A stretch of 5,451 nt of DNA from Candidatus Margulisiibacteriota bacterium. GTDB lineage: Bacteria; Margulisbacteria; WOR-1; O2-12-FULL-45-9. The translations under genes were made by a program, and so were the position numbers. The DNA lies in contig JASEHX010000090.1 of NCBI GenBank assembly GCA_030018645.1, positions 1 to 5,451 on the forward strand, read 5' to 3'. The notes under the pieces were generated by a model. It was given only the letters and a program-made list of their open reading frames with translations, was not told the DNA's origin and did no database searches. This document shows, one piece after another, positions 1 through 5,451 of the stretch (the stretch's first letter is position 1; every line of letters begins with the position of its first letter).

Positions 1-24
1 GGGGAAATGGGGGTTGGGGGCGGG
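1..24 (+). other. G-quadruplex-type motif within lon tail codons
   Basis: Four G-runs of 4, 5, 5 and 3 bases are separated by loops of 4 (AAAT), 2 (TT) and 1 (C) bases, which satisfies the usual G3+N1-7 quadruplex rule. A further GGG follows at 32-34. The G-rich strand is the template strand of lon; the mRNA carries the C-rich complement that encodes the proline-rich tail. The codon need for proline (CCN) explains much of the G/C skew, so a separate function is not shown. The motif sits exactly at the sequence edge and may have contributed to the break there. Confidence 0.6.
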
Positions 25-2479
25 ATTGTTTGGGACTCAACGCCGGCGGGGGAATGGGAAGAGTGTCAGATAAAATCGCGCTTTCTGTTTGAAGCGGCGC
101 CAAAGGCCGCGGCTTAATTTCCCCTGCCAAAGCAATTTTTAATACCTGGTCGGCTTCCTTGACGTAAATGATCTCCAAATCTTCCGGCAGTTCTTTCTTG
201 ATCTCTTCAATGTCGCGGCGGTTGTCGTCGGGGACAATCACGCGGTTAATTCCCGCCCGTTTGGCCGCCAGCAGTTTTTCTTTCAGCCCGCCGATGGGCA
301 AAACTTTCCCGCGCAAGGTAATTTCGCCGGTCATGGCCACTGTTCGTTTGACCGGCACTTTGCAAAGGGCGGAAACCAAAGCCGTCGCAATAGTGATCCC
401 AGCGGATGGTCCATCCTTGGGCACGGCTCCTTCCGGCACATGAATATGAATATCTAAACGTCGATAAAAATTGTCATCCAATCCTAGTTCGGCCGCTTTT
501 GAGCGAACATAGCTCATGGCGGCTTTCGCCGACTCTTGCATCACTTCACCCAATTGCCCAGTGATGGTTAGGTTTCCCCTTCCCGGCAAAACGGTAACTT
601 CTACCGGCATAGTATCGCCCCCTACTTCGGTCCAGGCCATGCCAGTGGCCGTGCCTACCTGGTCGCTTTCCTCGGCTAGGCCAAAGCGGTAGCGCGGCGC
701 GCCAAGATATTCATGCAGGTCTTCCTTTTTCACTACGATCTTTTCCGTCGTTTTCTCCCGCACAATTTTAGTGGCTGATTTCCGAAGGACAGCGGCAATT
801 TCCCGCTCCAAATTCCTGACGCCGGCCTCGCGGGTGTATTCGCGGATAATGTCGAGCAGGGCGTCTTTCATAATTTCCACTTGCTCTGCTTTCAACCCAT
901 GTTTTTCCAGTTCTTTAGGAATAAGGAATCCCTTGGCAATTTCTTTTTTTTCTTCCTCTGTATAGCCCGACATCTGGATCACTTCCATGCGGTCGAGCAA
1001 AGGTCTAGGAATTGGTTCGCGCGTATTGGCCGTGGTGATAAAAAAAACATCGGACAAATCGAAAGGCATATCAATGTAATGGTCGGAGTATTCTTTGTTC
1101 ATCTCGGGATCGAGCACTTCGAGCAGTGCCGCCGCTGGGTCGCCCCGGAAATCGGCCCCCAATTTATCAATTTCATCCAATAAAAAGACCGGGTTTTTAA
1201 CTTCGACTTTTCGGATGGCTTGAATAACCCTGCCCGGCATAGAGCCTACATAAGTCCGGCGGTGTCCGCGAATTTCGGCCTCATCTCTTACTCCGCCCAA
1301 AGCCACTCGCGTAAATTTGCGCCCCATGGCCCGGGCAATGGACTGGGCCACCGAGGTCTTCCCTACCCCGGGAGGACCAACCAAGCAAAGGATGGTGCCG
1401 CCAATTTTTCCCGTTAATTGCAGGACGGCAAAATATTCCAAAATCCTTTCCTTTACTTTTTCCAGCCCAAAATGGTCTTCATTTAAATTTTTTTCTACCT
1501 CGGAAATATCAATTTTGGTCTTGCTTTCTTTTTTCCAAGGCAATTCGAGCAGCCAGTCCAGATAAGTGCGGATAACGCCCGATTCGGCTGACATCGACGC
1601 CATTTGGTTGAGGCGCGCCAGTTCTTTTTCGGCTTTTTCCTTGACCTCCGGCGGCAGTTTGGCTTTTTTGATCTTATCGCGGTATTCATTAACCTCGGGT
1701 TCCGCCTCCCCTTCTTCGCCCAACTCTTCCTGGATGGCGCGCATTTTTTCTTTAAGATAATACTCTTTCTGCACCTTTTCAATTTGCCGGCGCACCTTCC
1801 CCTGCAGTTTTTTCTCGACTTTCAATACTTCAATCTCTTTTTCCATGATATCTGAAAGCTTGTTCAATCGTTTTTCAATAGCAATGGCTTCCAAAATCAT
1901 TTGTTTTTCTTCGGTTTTAAGCGATAGATAGGAAGAGATCAAATCCGCTAACCGGCCGGGATTGTCCACATTAACAATGGACATCAAGGTTTCCGGCGGG
2001 ATGCGGGGATTGAGTTTTACATATTCTTCAAACTGCTTGATGATAGTGCGAACAATGGCTTCAGCTTCTACCGAAATTTCTTCGGCTTCGGCAATGCGGG
2101 AAAGGGCGACGCGAAAATAAGGGGCCTCGGCCGTAAATTCTTCCACTTTTACCCGGCAAAGGCCTTCGACTAAAATTTTAGTAGTCCCATCGGGCAACGG
2201 CAGCATTTGGACAATTTCCGCCAGCGTGCCGATGCGGTGGATATTCTTCGATTCGGGGTCCTCGTCTTCCTCTTTCTTCTGCAGGGCAAACACCACCATC
2301 TTTTCCTTGGCAATGGTAGTTTCCAGGGCTTTAACCGAGCGGCTGCGGCCGATGAAAATGGGAACAATCATTTGGGGAAAGACCACAATGTTCCGAAGCG
2401 GGATTAAAGGGAGCTCTTCTTTCCACTCCGCTAATTTTTCCGGGCGGTTCTTATCGGCCTTTTTGGCTGATTCGGGCAT
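1..2479 (-). CDS. lon: ATP-dependent protease Lon (3' end cut by window edge)
   Basis: Lon is a cytosolic AAA+ serine protease that unfolds and degrades damaged and regulatory proteins. The frame is open from the ATG at 2479 to the left edge, 826 codons with no stop. Order of parts: N-terminal substrate domain (about 20-210, with PLIPLRNIVVFPQMIVPIFI), a coiled K/E-rich linker (about 210-320), the AAA+ module, then the protease domain. Visible sites are Walker A GPPGVGKT (368-375), Walker B VFLLDEID with D435/E436, an RMEVI arginine-finger region near 497, catalytic S692 in PKDGPSAG and K735 in GGLKEK; the S-K spacing of 43 matches E. coli Lon. The core ends near residue 784, the full E. coli length, but the frame continues at least 42 residues as a proline-rich tail. 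The start lies 3 nt after the clpP stop and has no Shine-Dalgarno, so translation is probably coupled to clpP. Identity is certain; the tail's true end is outside the window. Confidence 0.97.
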   Translation of the reverse strand, partial: MPESAKKADKNRPEKLAEWKEELPLIPLRNIVVFPQMIVPIFIGRSRSVKALETTIAKEKMVVFALQKKEEDEDPESKNIHRIGTLAEIVQMLPLPDGTTKILVEGLCRVKVEEFTAEAPYFRVALSRIAEAEEISVEAEAIVRTIIKQFEEYVKLNPRIPPETLMSIVNVDNPGRLADLISSYLSLKTEEKQMILEAIAIEKRLNKLSDIMEKEIEVLKVEKKLQGKVRRQIEKVQKEYYLKEKMRAIQEELGEEGEAEPEVNEYRDKIKKAKLPPEVKEKAEKELARLNQMASMSAESGVIRTYLDWLLELPWKKESKTKIDISEVEKNLNEDHFGLEKVKERILEYFAVLQLTGKIGGTILCLVGPPGVGKTSVAQSIARAMGRKFTRVALGGVRDEAEIRGHRRTYVGSMPGRVIQAIRKVEVKNPVFLLDEIDKLGADFRGDPAAALLEVLDPEMNKEYSDHYIDMPFDLSDVFFITTANTREPIPRPLLDRMEVIQMSGYTEEEKKEIAKGFLIPKELEKHGLKAEQVEIMKDALLDIIREYTREAGVRNLEREIAAVLRKSATKIVREKTTEKIVVKKEDLHEYLGAPRYRFGLAEESDQVGTATGMAWTEVGGDTMPVEVTVLPGRGNLTITGQLGEVMQESAKAAMSYVRSKAAELGLDDNFYRRLDIHIHVPEGAVPKDGPSAGITIATALVSALCKVPVKRTVAMTGEITLRGKVLPIGGLKEKLLAAKRAGINRVIVPDDNRRDIEEIKKELPEDLEIIYVKEADQVLKIALAGEIKPRPLAPLQTESAILSDTLPIPPPALSPKQSRPQPPFP

Positions 2480-2482
2480 AAT

Positions 2483-3115
2483 TTATTTAGTTTTTTTGCT
2501 TTCGCTTGCCTTTACCATCCCGTCGCTGGAAGCAATGACCAGGTCAATTAGTCCATAATCTTTCGCTTCGGCTGCTGACATATAATAGTCGCGGTCGGAA
2601 TCTTTCTCTACTTTGCTTAGGGTTTGACCGGAATGTTTGGCCAAGATCTCGTTCAATAGCTTTTTAATGCGCATAATTTCTTTGGTCTGGATCTCCACAT
2701 CGGTGGCTTGTCCCTGCGCCCCGCCCAGCGGCTGGTGGATCATGATGCGGGCATTAGGCAGGGCAAAGCGCTTGCCTTTTTTACCGGCTGCCAAGAGGAT
2801 CGCTCCAAAGCTGGCCGCCTGACCGACGCAGATAGTGGAAATAGGCGCGCGCAAATACTGCATGGTATCATAAATTGCCAATCCGGAAGTAACTACTCCC
2901 CCAGGACTGTTTATATACATGTTAATCTCTCGGTTAGCGTCTTCGGAATCCAAGAATAGTAGTTGGGCAATAATCGTATTGGCAACTTCATCATCAATCG
3001 CTGTCCCTACAAAAACAATCCTTTCTTTCAAGAGGCGGGAATAAATGTCATAAGCCCTCTCCCCGCGGGATGATTGCTCCACTACCATCGGAATTAATTG
3101 TGCTTTTTCGCGCAT
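2483..3115 (-). CDS. clpP: ATP-dependent Clp protease proteolytic subunit ClpP
   Basis: ClpP is a serine peptidase that forms a double-heptamer chamber and degrades proteins fed in by an AAA+ unfoldase (ClpX, ClpA or ClpC). The 210-residue product is normal length for the family. The catalytic triad is intact: S102 in GQAASFGA, H127 in MIHQPLGG and D176 in DRDYYMSA, with spacings (25 and 49) equal to those of E. coli ClpP. The oxyanion-region motif NSPGG (69-73) and the N-terminal signature QSSRGERAYDIYSRLL (14-29) are also present, and the C-terminus is a short lysine/serine tail. The ATG at 3115 follows a good Shine-Dalgarno (GGAGG at 3124-3128). The gene sits 3 nt from tig and 3 nt from lon, so the three are surely cotranscribed. 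clpX, which commonly follows clpP, is absent here, so the partner unfoldase must be encoded elsewhere. Confidence 0.98.
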   Translation of the reverse strand: MREKAQLIPMVVEQSSRGERAYDIYSRLLKERIVFVGTAIDDEVANTIIAQLLFLDSEDANREINMYINSPGGVVTSGLAIYDTMQYLRAPISTICVGQAASFGAILLAAGKKGKRFALPNARIMIHQPLGGAQGQATDVEIQTKEIMRIKKLLNEILAKHSGQTLSKVEKDSDRDYYMSAAEAKDYGLIDLVIASSDGMVKASESKKTK

Positions 3116-3118
3116 TGT

Positions 3119-4003
3119 TTATCCCTCCGTTTTGGCTTCTTTCTTTTCCTGCTTTGATTCTACTTCAACCAGCTTGGCCTTTTCAACCAGGAAATCCAGC
3201 GCCTTGCGCCTTTGCAGGTAATCAACGATGTATCCTAGCCCATCCTGCCGGACCGTTTTCTTAACCTCTTCCAGGGTCTTGCCCGCTTGGTCGGCAACTG
3301 CCTGCAATTCATGGTCAATGTCGGCAGGAGTCACTTCAATTTTTTCGACTTCAGCTACCGCCCGCAAAGCTAATTTGCCTTTAACCCGGATCTCGGCTGA
3401 CTTGCGCAGTTCTTCTTTCATGGCGCTTTCTTCTTTTTTAATGCCTTTTAAATAATCTTCCAGTTTCAAGCCGCTTTGCGCCAGGGAGGCTTTGAATTCA
3501 TCGAGCATAATTTCCACTTCGCGGTCAACCATGGCTTTTGGAATGTCGGCCTTGATGTCAGAGGACACCTCGGCTACCAACTTGTTCTTGACATCCTCGT
3601 CGGATTGGGTATTCTTTTCTTTTTCAACTTTTATTCCTTTATACCTGCCAAGTTTAACTTCAGGATATACCACCGCCTCAATTTTAACAACTATGGGTTT
3701 GCCTTTTTCCAGAGTGATCATTTCAATCTTAGGATAATCAACTGGCTCCATTTTGGTTTCTTCAATGATTTTAGGGTATAGGTTGGAAATAAGCTCCTGG
3801 GCGGCGTGGGATTCAATGGCATCGCGGTTTAAGTTTTTTTCGACGATATCGCGGGGCGCTTTACCGGGCCGAAACCCCGGCAATTTCATCTCTTTGGCTG
3901 ATTCGGTAATGGCTTTCTCGACTTCGGTTTCAAACTCAGAATAATTTTCCTCGATTTCCATGATAACAAGATTATCTTTGCGGGTATTTTTGATGATTTT
4001 CAT
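3119..4003 (-). CDS. tig: Trigger factor, PPIase-less short form
   Basis: Trigger factor is the ribosome-bound chaperone that shields nascent chains at the exit tunnel. The 294-residue product is far shorter than the roughly 430 of E. coli. Residues 1-128 form the ribosome-binding domain with the signature GFRPGKAP at 43-50, the same position as in E. coli; it ends in the family-typical PEVKLGRYKGIKVEK. A short acidic linker (about 129-149) leads directly into the C-terminal substrate-cradle helices (about 150-281: DIPKAMVDREVEIMLDEF, LEDYLKG, and RRKALDFLVEKAK near the end), followed by a K/E-rich tail. The FKBP-like prolyl isomerase domain normally found between these parts is missing. The ATG at 4003 is supported because the next in-frame Met (residue 15) would cut the first conserved strand. 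It has no Shine-Dalgarno and follows a -10 box by 8 nt. It is the first gene of the tig-clpP-lon operon. Confidence 0.95.
   Translation of the reverse strand: MKIIKNTRKDNLVIMEIEENYSEFETEVEKAITESAKEMKLPGFRPGKAPRDIVEKNLNRDAIESHAAQELISNLYPKIIEETKMEPVDYPKIEMITLEKGKPIVVKIEAVVYPEVKLGRYKGIKVEKEKNTQSDEDVKNKLVAEVSSDIKADIPKAMVDREVEIMLDEFKASLAQSGLKLEDYLKGIKKEESAMKEELRKSAEIRVKGKLALRAVAEVEKIEVTPADIDHELQAVADQAGKTLEEVKKTVRQDGLGYIVDYLQRRKALDFLVEKAKLVEVESKQEKKEAKTEG
3124..3128 (-). promoter_or_regulatory. Shine-Dalgarno of clpP
   Basis: GGAGG lies inside the last codons of tig, 8 nt before the clpP ATG at 3115. It fixes the start at 3115, giving a protein with a few residues ahead of the conserved IPMVVEQ segment. 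It also shows that this organism uses Shine-Dalgarno initiation for operon-internal genes, unlike the SD-less start of tig. Confidence 0.85.
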
Positions 4004-4011
4004 AACTTACG

Positions 4012-4017
4012 ATTATA
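4012..4017 (-). promoter_or_regulatory. -10 box of the tig-clpP-lon operon promoter
   Basis: A perfect TATAAT on the minus strand ends 8 nt before the tig ATG. The expected transcription start falls about 0-2 nt ahead of the ATG, which predicts an essentially leaderless mRNA. There is no SD in the gap (CGTAAGTT). At 17-18 nt upstream only a poor -35 match (TTAGTG or TAGTGT) is seen. The box lies in the 52 bp between hepT and tig. Confidence 0.7.
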
Positions 4018-4055
4018 CAACAGCGGGGAGAAAAACACTAATAACAATTCGAAAT

Positions 4056-4484
4056 TTAACCGGGGAATTTTTTCAGAAAAGCATTAACCTGTTTTACATA
4101 TTCGGTATAATGTTTGATGGCCAAAGGTATCGTGCTGTACACAATTTGATCATCAATTTTCATGTATTCATGGACCAATATATTGCGCATACCGGCCGAT
4201 TTTTCTAATTCTTCGGCTAGCTCATTTAAAATCAGTTTGGCTTCTGCAGCGTGGCGGAAAGACGTTTTATAATCTTCGGGCGGCCGTTTTCCCAAGCTTA
4301 CCGTGATATGGTCATTGATATCGCTGGCCGCTTCAACAATCAATTGCAGAAGACGTTCCGTATAGCCTTTGGTCTTTTTGTCTTTTCGATACGTCTCGAA
4401 AGGGATTTGCTCAACTTGTTTCAGCTCAATCAAGCATTCCGTAATTTTAGCCAATTTTGCCTTTAATGTCTCTTTATCTACCAA
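4056..4484 (-). CDS. hepT: HepT-like HEPN ribonuclease toxin (DUF86 family)
   Basis: This is a candidate toxin of a type VII (HEPN/MNT) toxin-antitoxin pair. HepT proteins are HEPN-fold RNases whose active site is RX4HXY; here R100, H105 and Y107 in RNILVHEY are all present, so the enzyme looks active. Y107 corresponds to the tyrosine that MntA modifies with AMP in characterised systems. The 142-residue, largely helical, charged protein has the normal family length, with helices about 3-25, 41-64, 73-96 and 110-139. The start codon is TTG at 4484, supported by a strong Shine-Dalgarno (AAGGGGTGA) 6 nt upstream and by the lack of a nearby ATG. It overlaps the 3' end of mntA by 11 nt, so the two are translationally linked. 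GC content (151 of 360 bases, about 42%, over 4081-4440) is below that of its neighbours. The family is clear; toxicity is inferred. Confidence 0.9.
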   Translation of the reverse strand: MVDKETLKAKLAKITECLIELKQVEQIPFETYRKDKKTKGYTERLLQLIVEAASDINDHITVSLGKRPPEDYKTSFRHAAEAKLILNELAEELEKSAGMRNILVHEYMKIDDQIVYSTIPLAIKHYTEYVKQVNAFLKKFPG

Positions 4485-4887
4485 TGGGAATCACCCCTTT
4501 TAAAAAATTATCAATGTATACCGAATTTAAATCCCTGAATTTTTTGGTATCGGCATAGAAGCGGGAAGAAAGGATCTTGAAAGAATCAAACAATCCTTCC
4601 TTTTCTTCATATAATACTTTTCCGTAAACCGCAATTTGATATTTTAATAATGGCGGAGCTTCATTTAATAATACCAAATCCAGCTTATCGCCAAATATTC
4701 CGACAAAATCACCCAACATTTTAGAAAACGCAGGGTACTCAATCTTGGCGGTTTTTACGTGAACAGCAATATCGATATCACTGCGAGCGTTGACATAATT
4801 GGTCAGTTGAGAGCCGTAAAGCACAACGAGATCAACATTGTTTGAAGCAGCTAATCTTTCAATTTTTTTTAGATCAATTTTCATCAT
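4474..4887 (-). CDS. mntA: MntA-like nucleotidyltransferase antitoxin
   Basis: A minimal nucleotidyltransferase of the MNT family. In type VII toxin-antitoxin systems it AMPylates the HepT toxin and so inactivates it. The 137-residue protein has the GSX10DXD active site: G25-S26 in LYGSQL and D37/D39 in SDIDIAV, with the likely third metal-binding acid D70 in KLDLVLLN. The C-terminal part (about 85-137) is helical and aromatic-rich, typical of the family. The start chosen is the ATG at 4887 (a second ATG follows at 4884). The frame could extend to a GTG at 4905, but that codon lies just upstream of the -10 box at 4896-4901, so a message from this promoter could not include it. No SD precedes the ATG; a leaderless start is likely. 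GC content (132 of 360 bases, about 37%, over 4501-4860) is the lowest in the window, which fits acquisition. Antitoxin role is inferred from the pairing. Confidence 0.9.
   Translation of the reverse strand: MMKIDLKKIERLAASNNVDLVVLYGSQLTNYVNARSDIDIAVHVKTAKIEYPAFSKMLGDFVGIFGDKLDLVLLNEAPPLLKYQIAVYGKVLYEEKEGLFDSFKILSSRFYADTKKFRDLNSVYIDNFLKGVIPIGR
4491..4499 (-). promoter_or_regulatory. Shine-Dalgarno deciding the TTG start of hepT
   Basis: AAGGGGTGA is a near-perfect complement to the 16S rRNA 3' end (one change from the AAGGAGGTGA core) and stands 6 nt before the TTG at 4484. It lies within the last codons of mntA. A strong SD with a weak TTG codon is a common way to tune toxin output relative to the antitoxin translated just ahead. 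Confidence 0.8.
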
Positions 4888-4895
4888 ACGGAATG

Positions 4896-4904
4896 ATTTT
4901 AACA
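4896..4904 (-). promoter_or_regulatory. Extended -10 promoter of mntA-hepT
   Basis: TGTTAAAAT on the minus strand matches the extended -10 form TGnTATAAT with one change. The hexamer (4896-4901) ends 8 nt before the ATG at 4887, placing the start of transcription within about 2 nt of the ATG. No good -35 is seen at the right spacing (TTCTAC at 17 nt), as is usual for extended -10 promoters. Confidence 0.6.
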
Positions 4905-4975
4905 CGAAATTGCCAATAGTAGAAGTATACGAATTAAATCATCTAAAATCAATTATCGCCAACCTGGAATAAATT

Positions 4976-4984
4976 TGTTATAAT
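4976..4984 (+). promoter_or_regulatory. Extended -10 promoter of pckG
   Basis: TGTTATAAT is a perfect extended -10 element (TGn plus TATAAT, hexamer at 4979-4984). It ends 8 nt before the pckG ATG at 4993, with AAACCATC between and no SD, again predicting a leaderless message. The -35 region has no clear TTGACA. It fires away from the mntA promoter about 80 bp to the left; direct repeats of AAATCA at 4936-4941 and 4946-4951 lie between the two promoters. Confidence 0.75.
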
Positions 4985-4992
4985 AAACCATC

Positions 4993-5451
4993 ATGTCCAG
5001 CAAACACCCGAAATTAAACAAATGGGTCAAGGAATGCGCTGACCTGTGCCGGCCGGATAAAATTGTTTGGTGCGACGGATCGGAAGCTGAAAAAGAGCAC
5101 CTAGAAAAAGAAGCGTTTAAAAGCGGCGAGATTACCCGTTTAAATCCCAAGAGATTGCCGGGCTGTGTTTATCATCGGACGGCGGCTAACGATGTTGCCC
5201 GCACCGAGCATTTAACCTACATCTGCACTCGCCATAAAAGGGATGCCGGCCCCACCAACAACTGGATGCGCCCGCAAGAGGGTTATAAGCGGGCCGGAGA
5301 AATTTTCAAGCATTCTATGCGGGGGAGGACCATGTACGTTATCCCCTTCTCGATGGGGCCGGTGGGCTCACCCTTCAGCAAAATCGGCGTCGAATTAACC
5401 GACAGCATTTATGTAGTACTTAACATGCGGGTCATAATCCGCATGTTAAGT
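4993..5451 (+). CDS. pckG: Phosphoenolpyruvate carboxykinase, GTP type (5' part only)
   Basis: GTP-dependent PEPCK interconverts oxaloacetate and phosphoenolpyruvate plus CO2, linking the C4 acid pool with gluconeogenesis or anaplerosis. The first 153 codons are present, about a quarter of the roughly 600-residue family length. The reading is unmistakable: IVWCDGSEAE at 24-33, RLNPKRLPG at 49-57, DVAR with substrate-binding R70 at 67-70, the family hallmark DAGPTNNWM at 84-92, MRGRTMYVIPFSMGP at 109-123, and the conserved IGVELTDS at 131-138. The ATG at 4993 fits the normal family N-terminus and the promoter 8 nt upstream. It has no SD. The catalytic metal site, P-loop and GTP site lie beyond the edge. 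The last codons (NMRVIIRM then LS) depart from the family pattern, in which a glycine follows RM, exactly where a perfect inverted repeat runs to the edge; the final 6 bases may not be genuine. Confidence 0.95.
   Translation, partial: MSSKHPKLNKWVKECADLCRPDKIVWCDGSEAEKEHLEKEAFKSGEITRLNPKRLPGCVYHRTAANDVARTEHLTYICTRHKRDAGPTNNWMRPQEGYKRAGEIFKHSMRGRTMYVIPFSMGPVGSPFSKIGVELTDSIYVVLNMRVIIRMLS
5418..5451. repeat. Perfect 13-bp inverted repeat at the window end
   Basis: The arms ACTTAACATGCGG (5418-5430) and CCGCATGTTAAGT (5439-5451) are exact reverse complements with an 8-base loop (GTCATAAT). The second arm stops at the last base of the sequence. It lies within pckG codons and there is no T-tract, so it is not a terminator. 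A fold-back (snap-back) artefact at a contig end is the simplest explanation. Confidence 0.85.

Noticed and set aside
1038..1047. Homopolymer of A in lon as a possible frameshift site
   Set aside because: The frame stays correct on both sides (VFFITT continues into TANTREPIPRPLLDR), so no frameshift is present.
168..1565. Several plus-strand open frames of 64-100 codons across the lon region
   Set aside because: They lie antisense to lon, whose frame has full family motifs; their products are low-complexity (Ser/Phe-rich) and match no recognisable family.
1495..2367. Minus-strand frames of 65-95 codons overlapping lon
   Set aside because: These are out-of-frame shadows of lon, rich in Lys/Arg/Pro, while the lon frame itself reads through uninterrupted.
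4004..4055. Possible terminator between hepT and tig
   Set aside because: There is a run of five T on the minus strand but the only stem before it (AATT-TCG-AATT) is 4 bp of A/T pairs, too weak.
4888..4905. GTG start for mntA six codons upstream
   Set aside because: The -10 hexamer lies at 4896-4901, downstream of this codon, so the predicted message would not contain it; the family N-terminus fits the ATG at 4887.
4953..5150. Minus-strand 65-codon frame over the mntA-pckG gap and pckG start
   Set aside because: It is antisense to clearly conserved pckG codons and crosses the pckG promoter; no family resemblance.
5418..5451. Hairpin as a transcription terminator or attenuator
   Set aside because: It sits inside pckG coding sequence with no T-tract visible and ends with the sequence itself.
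1..5451. Recoded TGA (as in Gracilibacteria and Absconditabacteria)
   Set aside because: No in-frame TGA occurs in any of the six genes; the four visible stops are all TAA.

Overview
The window looks like one end region of a small bacterial contig. It carries a protein-quality-control operon, a toxin-antitoxin pair and the start of a central-metabolism gene. The likely source is a Patescibacteria (candidate phyla radiation) organism. The grounds are a trigger factor without its PPIase domain, very tight gene packing, only TAA stops in the four complete genes, and promoters that seem to make leaderless mRNAs. This is inference from gene style; no rRNA or other taxonomic marker is present. TGA is not read as a sense codon in any gene here.

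Layout. On the minus strand, read from right to left, come mntA (4887-4474), hepT (4484-4056), tig (4003-3119), clpP (3115-2483) and lon (2479 to the left edge, unfinished). On the plus strand, a GTP-type phosphoenolpyruvate carboxykinase gene starts at 4993 and runs off the right edge. The 105 bp between mntA and pckG is a divergent promoter region. No stretch over 300 bases lacks a gene, and I see no tRNA, rRNA, CRISPR array, insertion sequence or convincing terminator.

How the genes work together. tig, clpP and lon form the familiar folding/proteolysis cassette: a ribosome-bound chaperone, the ClpP peptidase and the Lon AAA+ protease. The usual clpX between clpP and lon is missing, so ClpP must find its unfoldase elsewhere. 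The MntA/HepT pair upstream is a type VII toxin-antitoxin candidate with intact motifs and lower GC than its neighbours, suggesting acquisition. No terminator separates it from tig, so it may also feed transcription into the operon.

The most striking pattern is in gene starts. The three genes with their own promoter (tig, mntA, pckG) each have a -10 hexamer ending exactly 8 nt before the ATG and no Shine-Dalgarno, which predicts leaderless transcripts. The operon-internal genes clpP and hepT have clear Shine-Dalgarno sequences. Both window ends also carry unusual DNA: a G-quadruplex-type tract inside an added proline-rich tail of Lon at the left, and a perfect 13-bp inverted repeat at the right that looks like a fold-back or assembly-end artefact.
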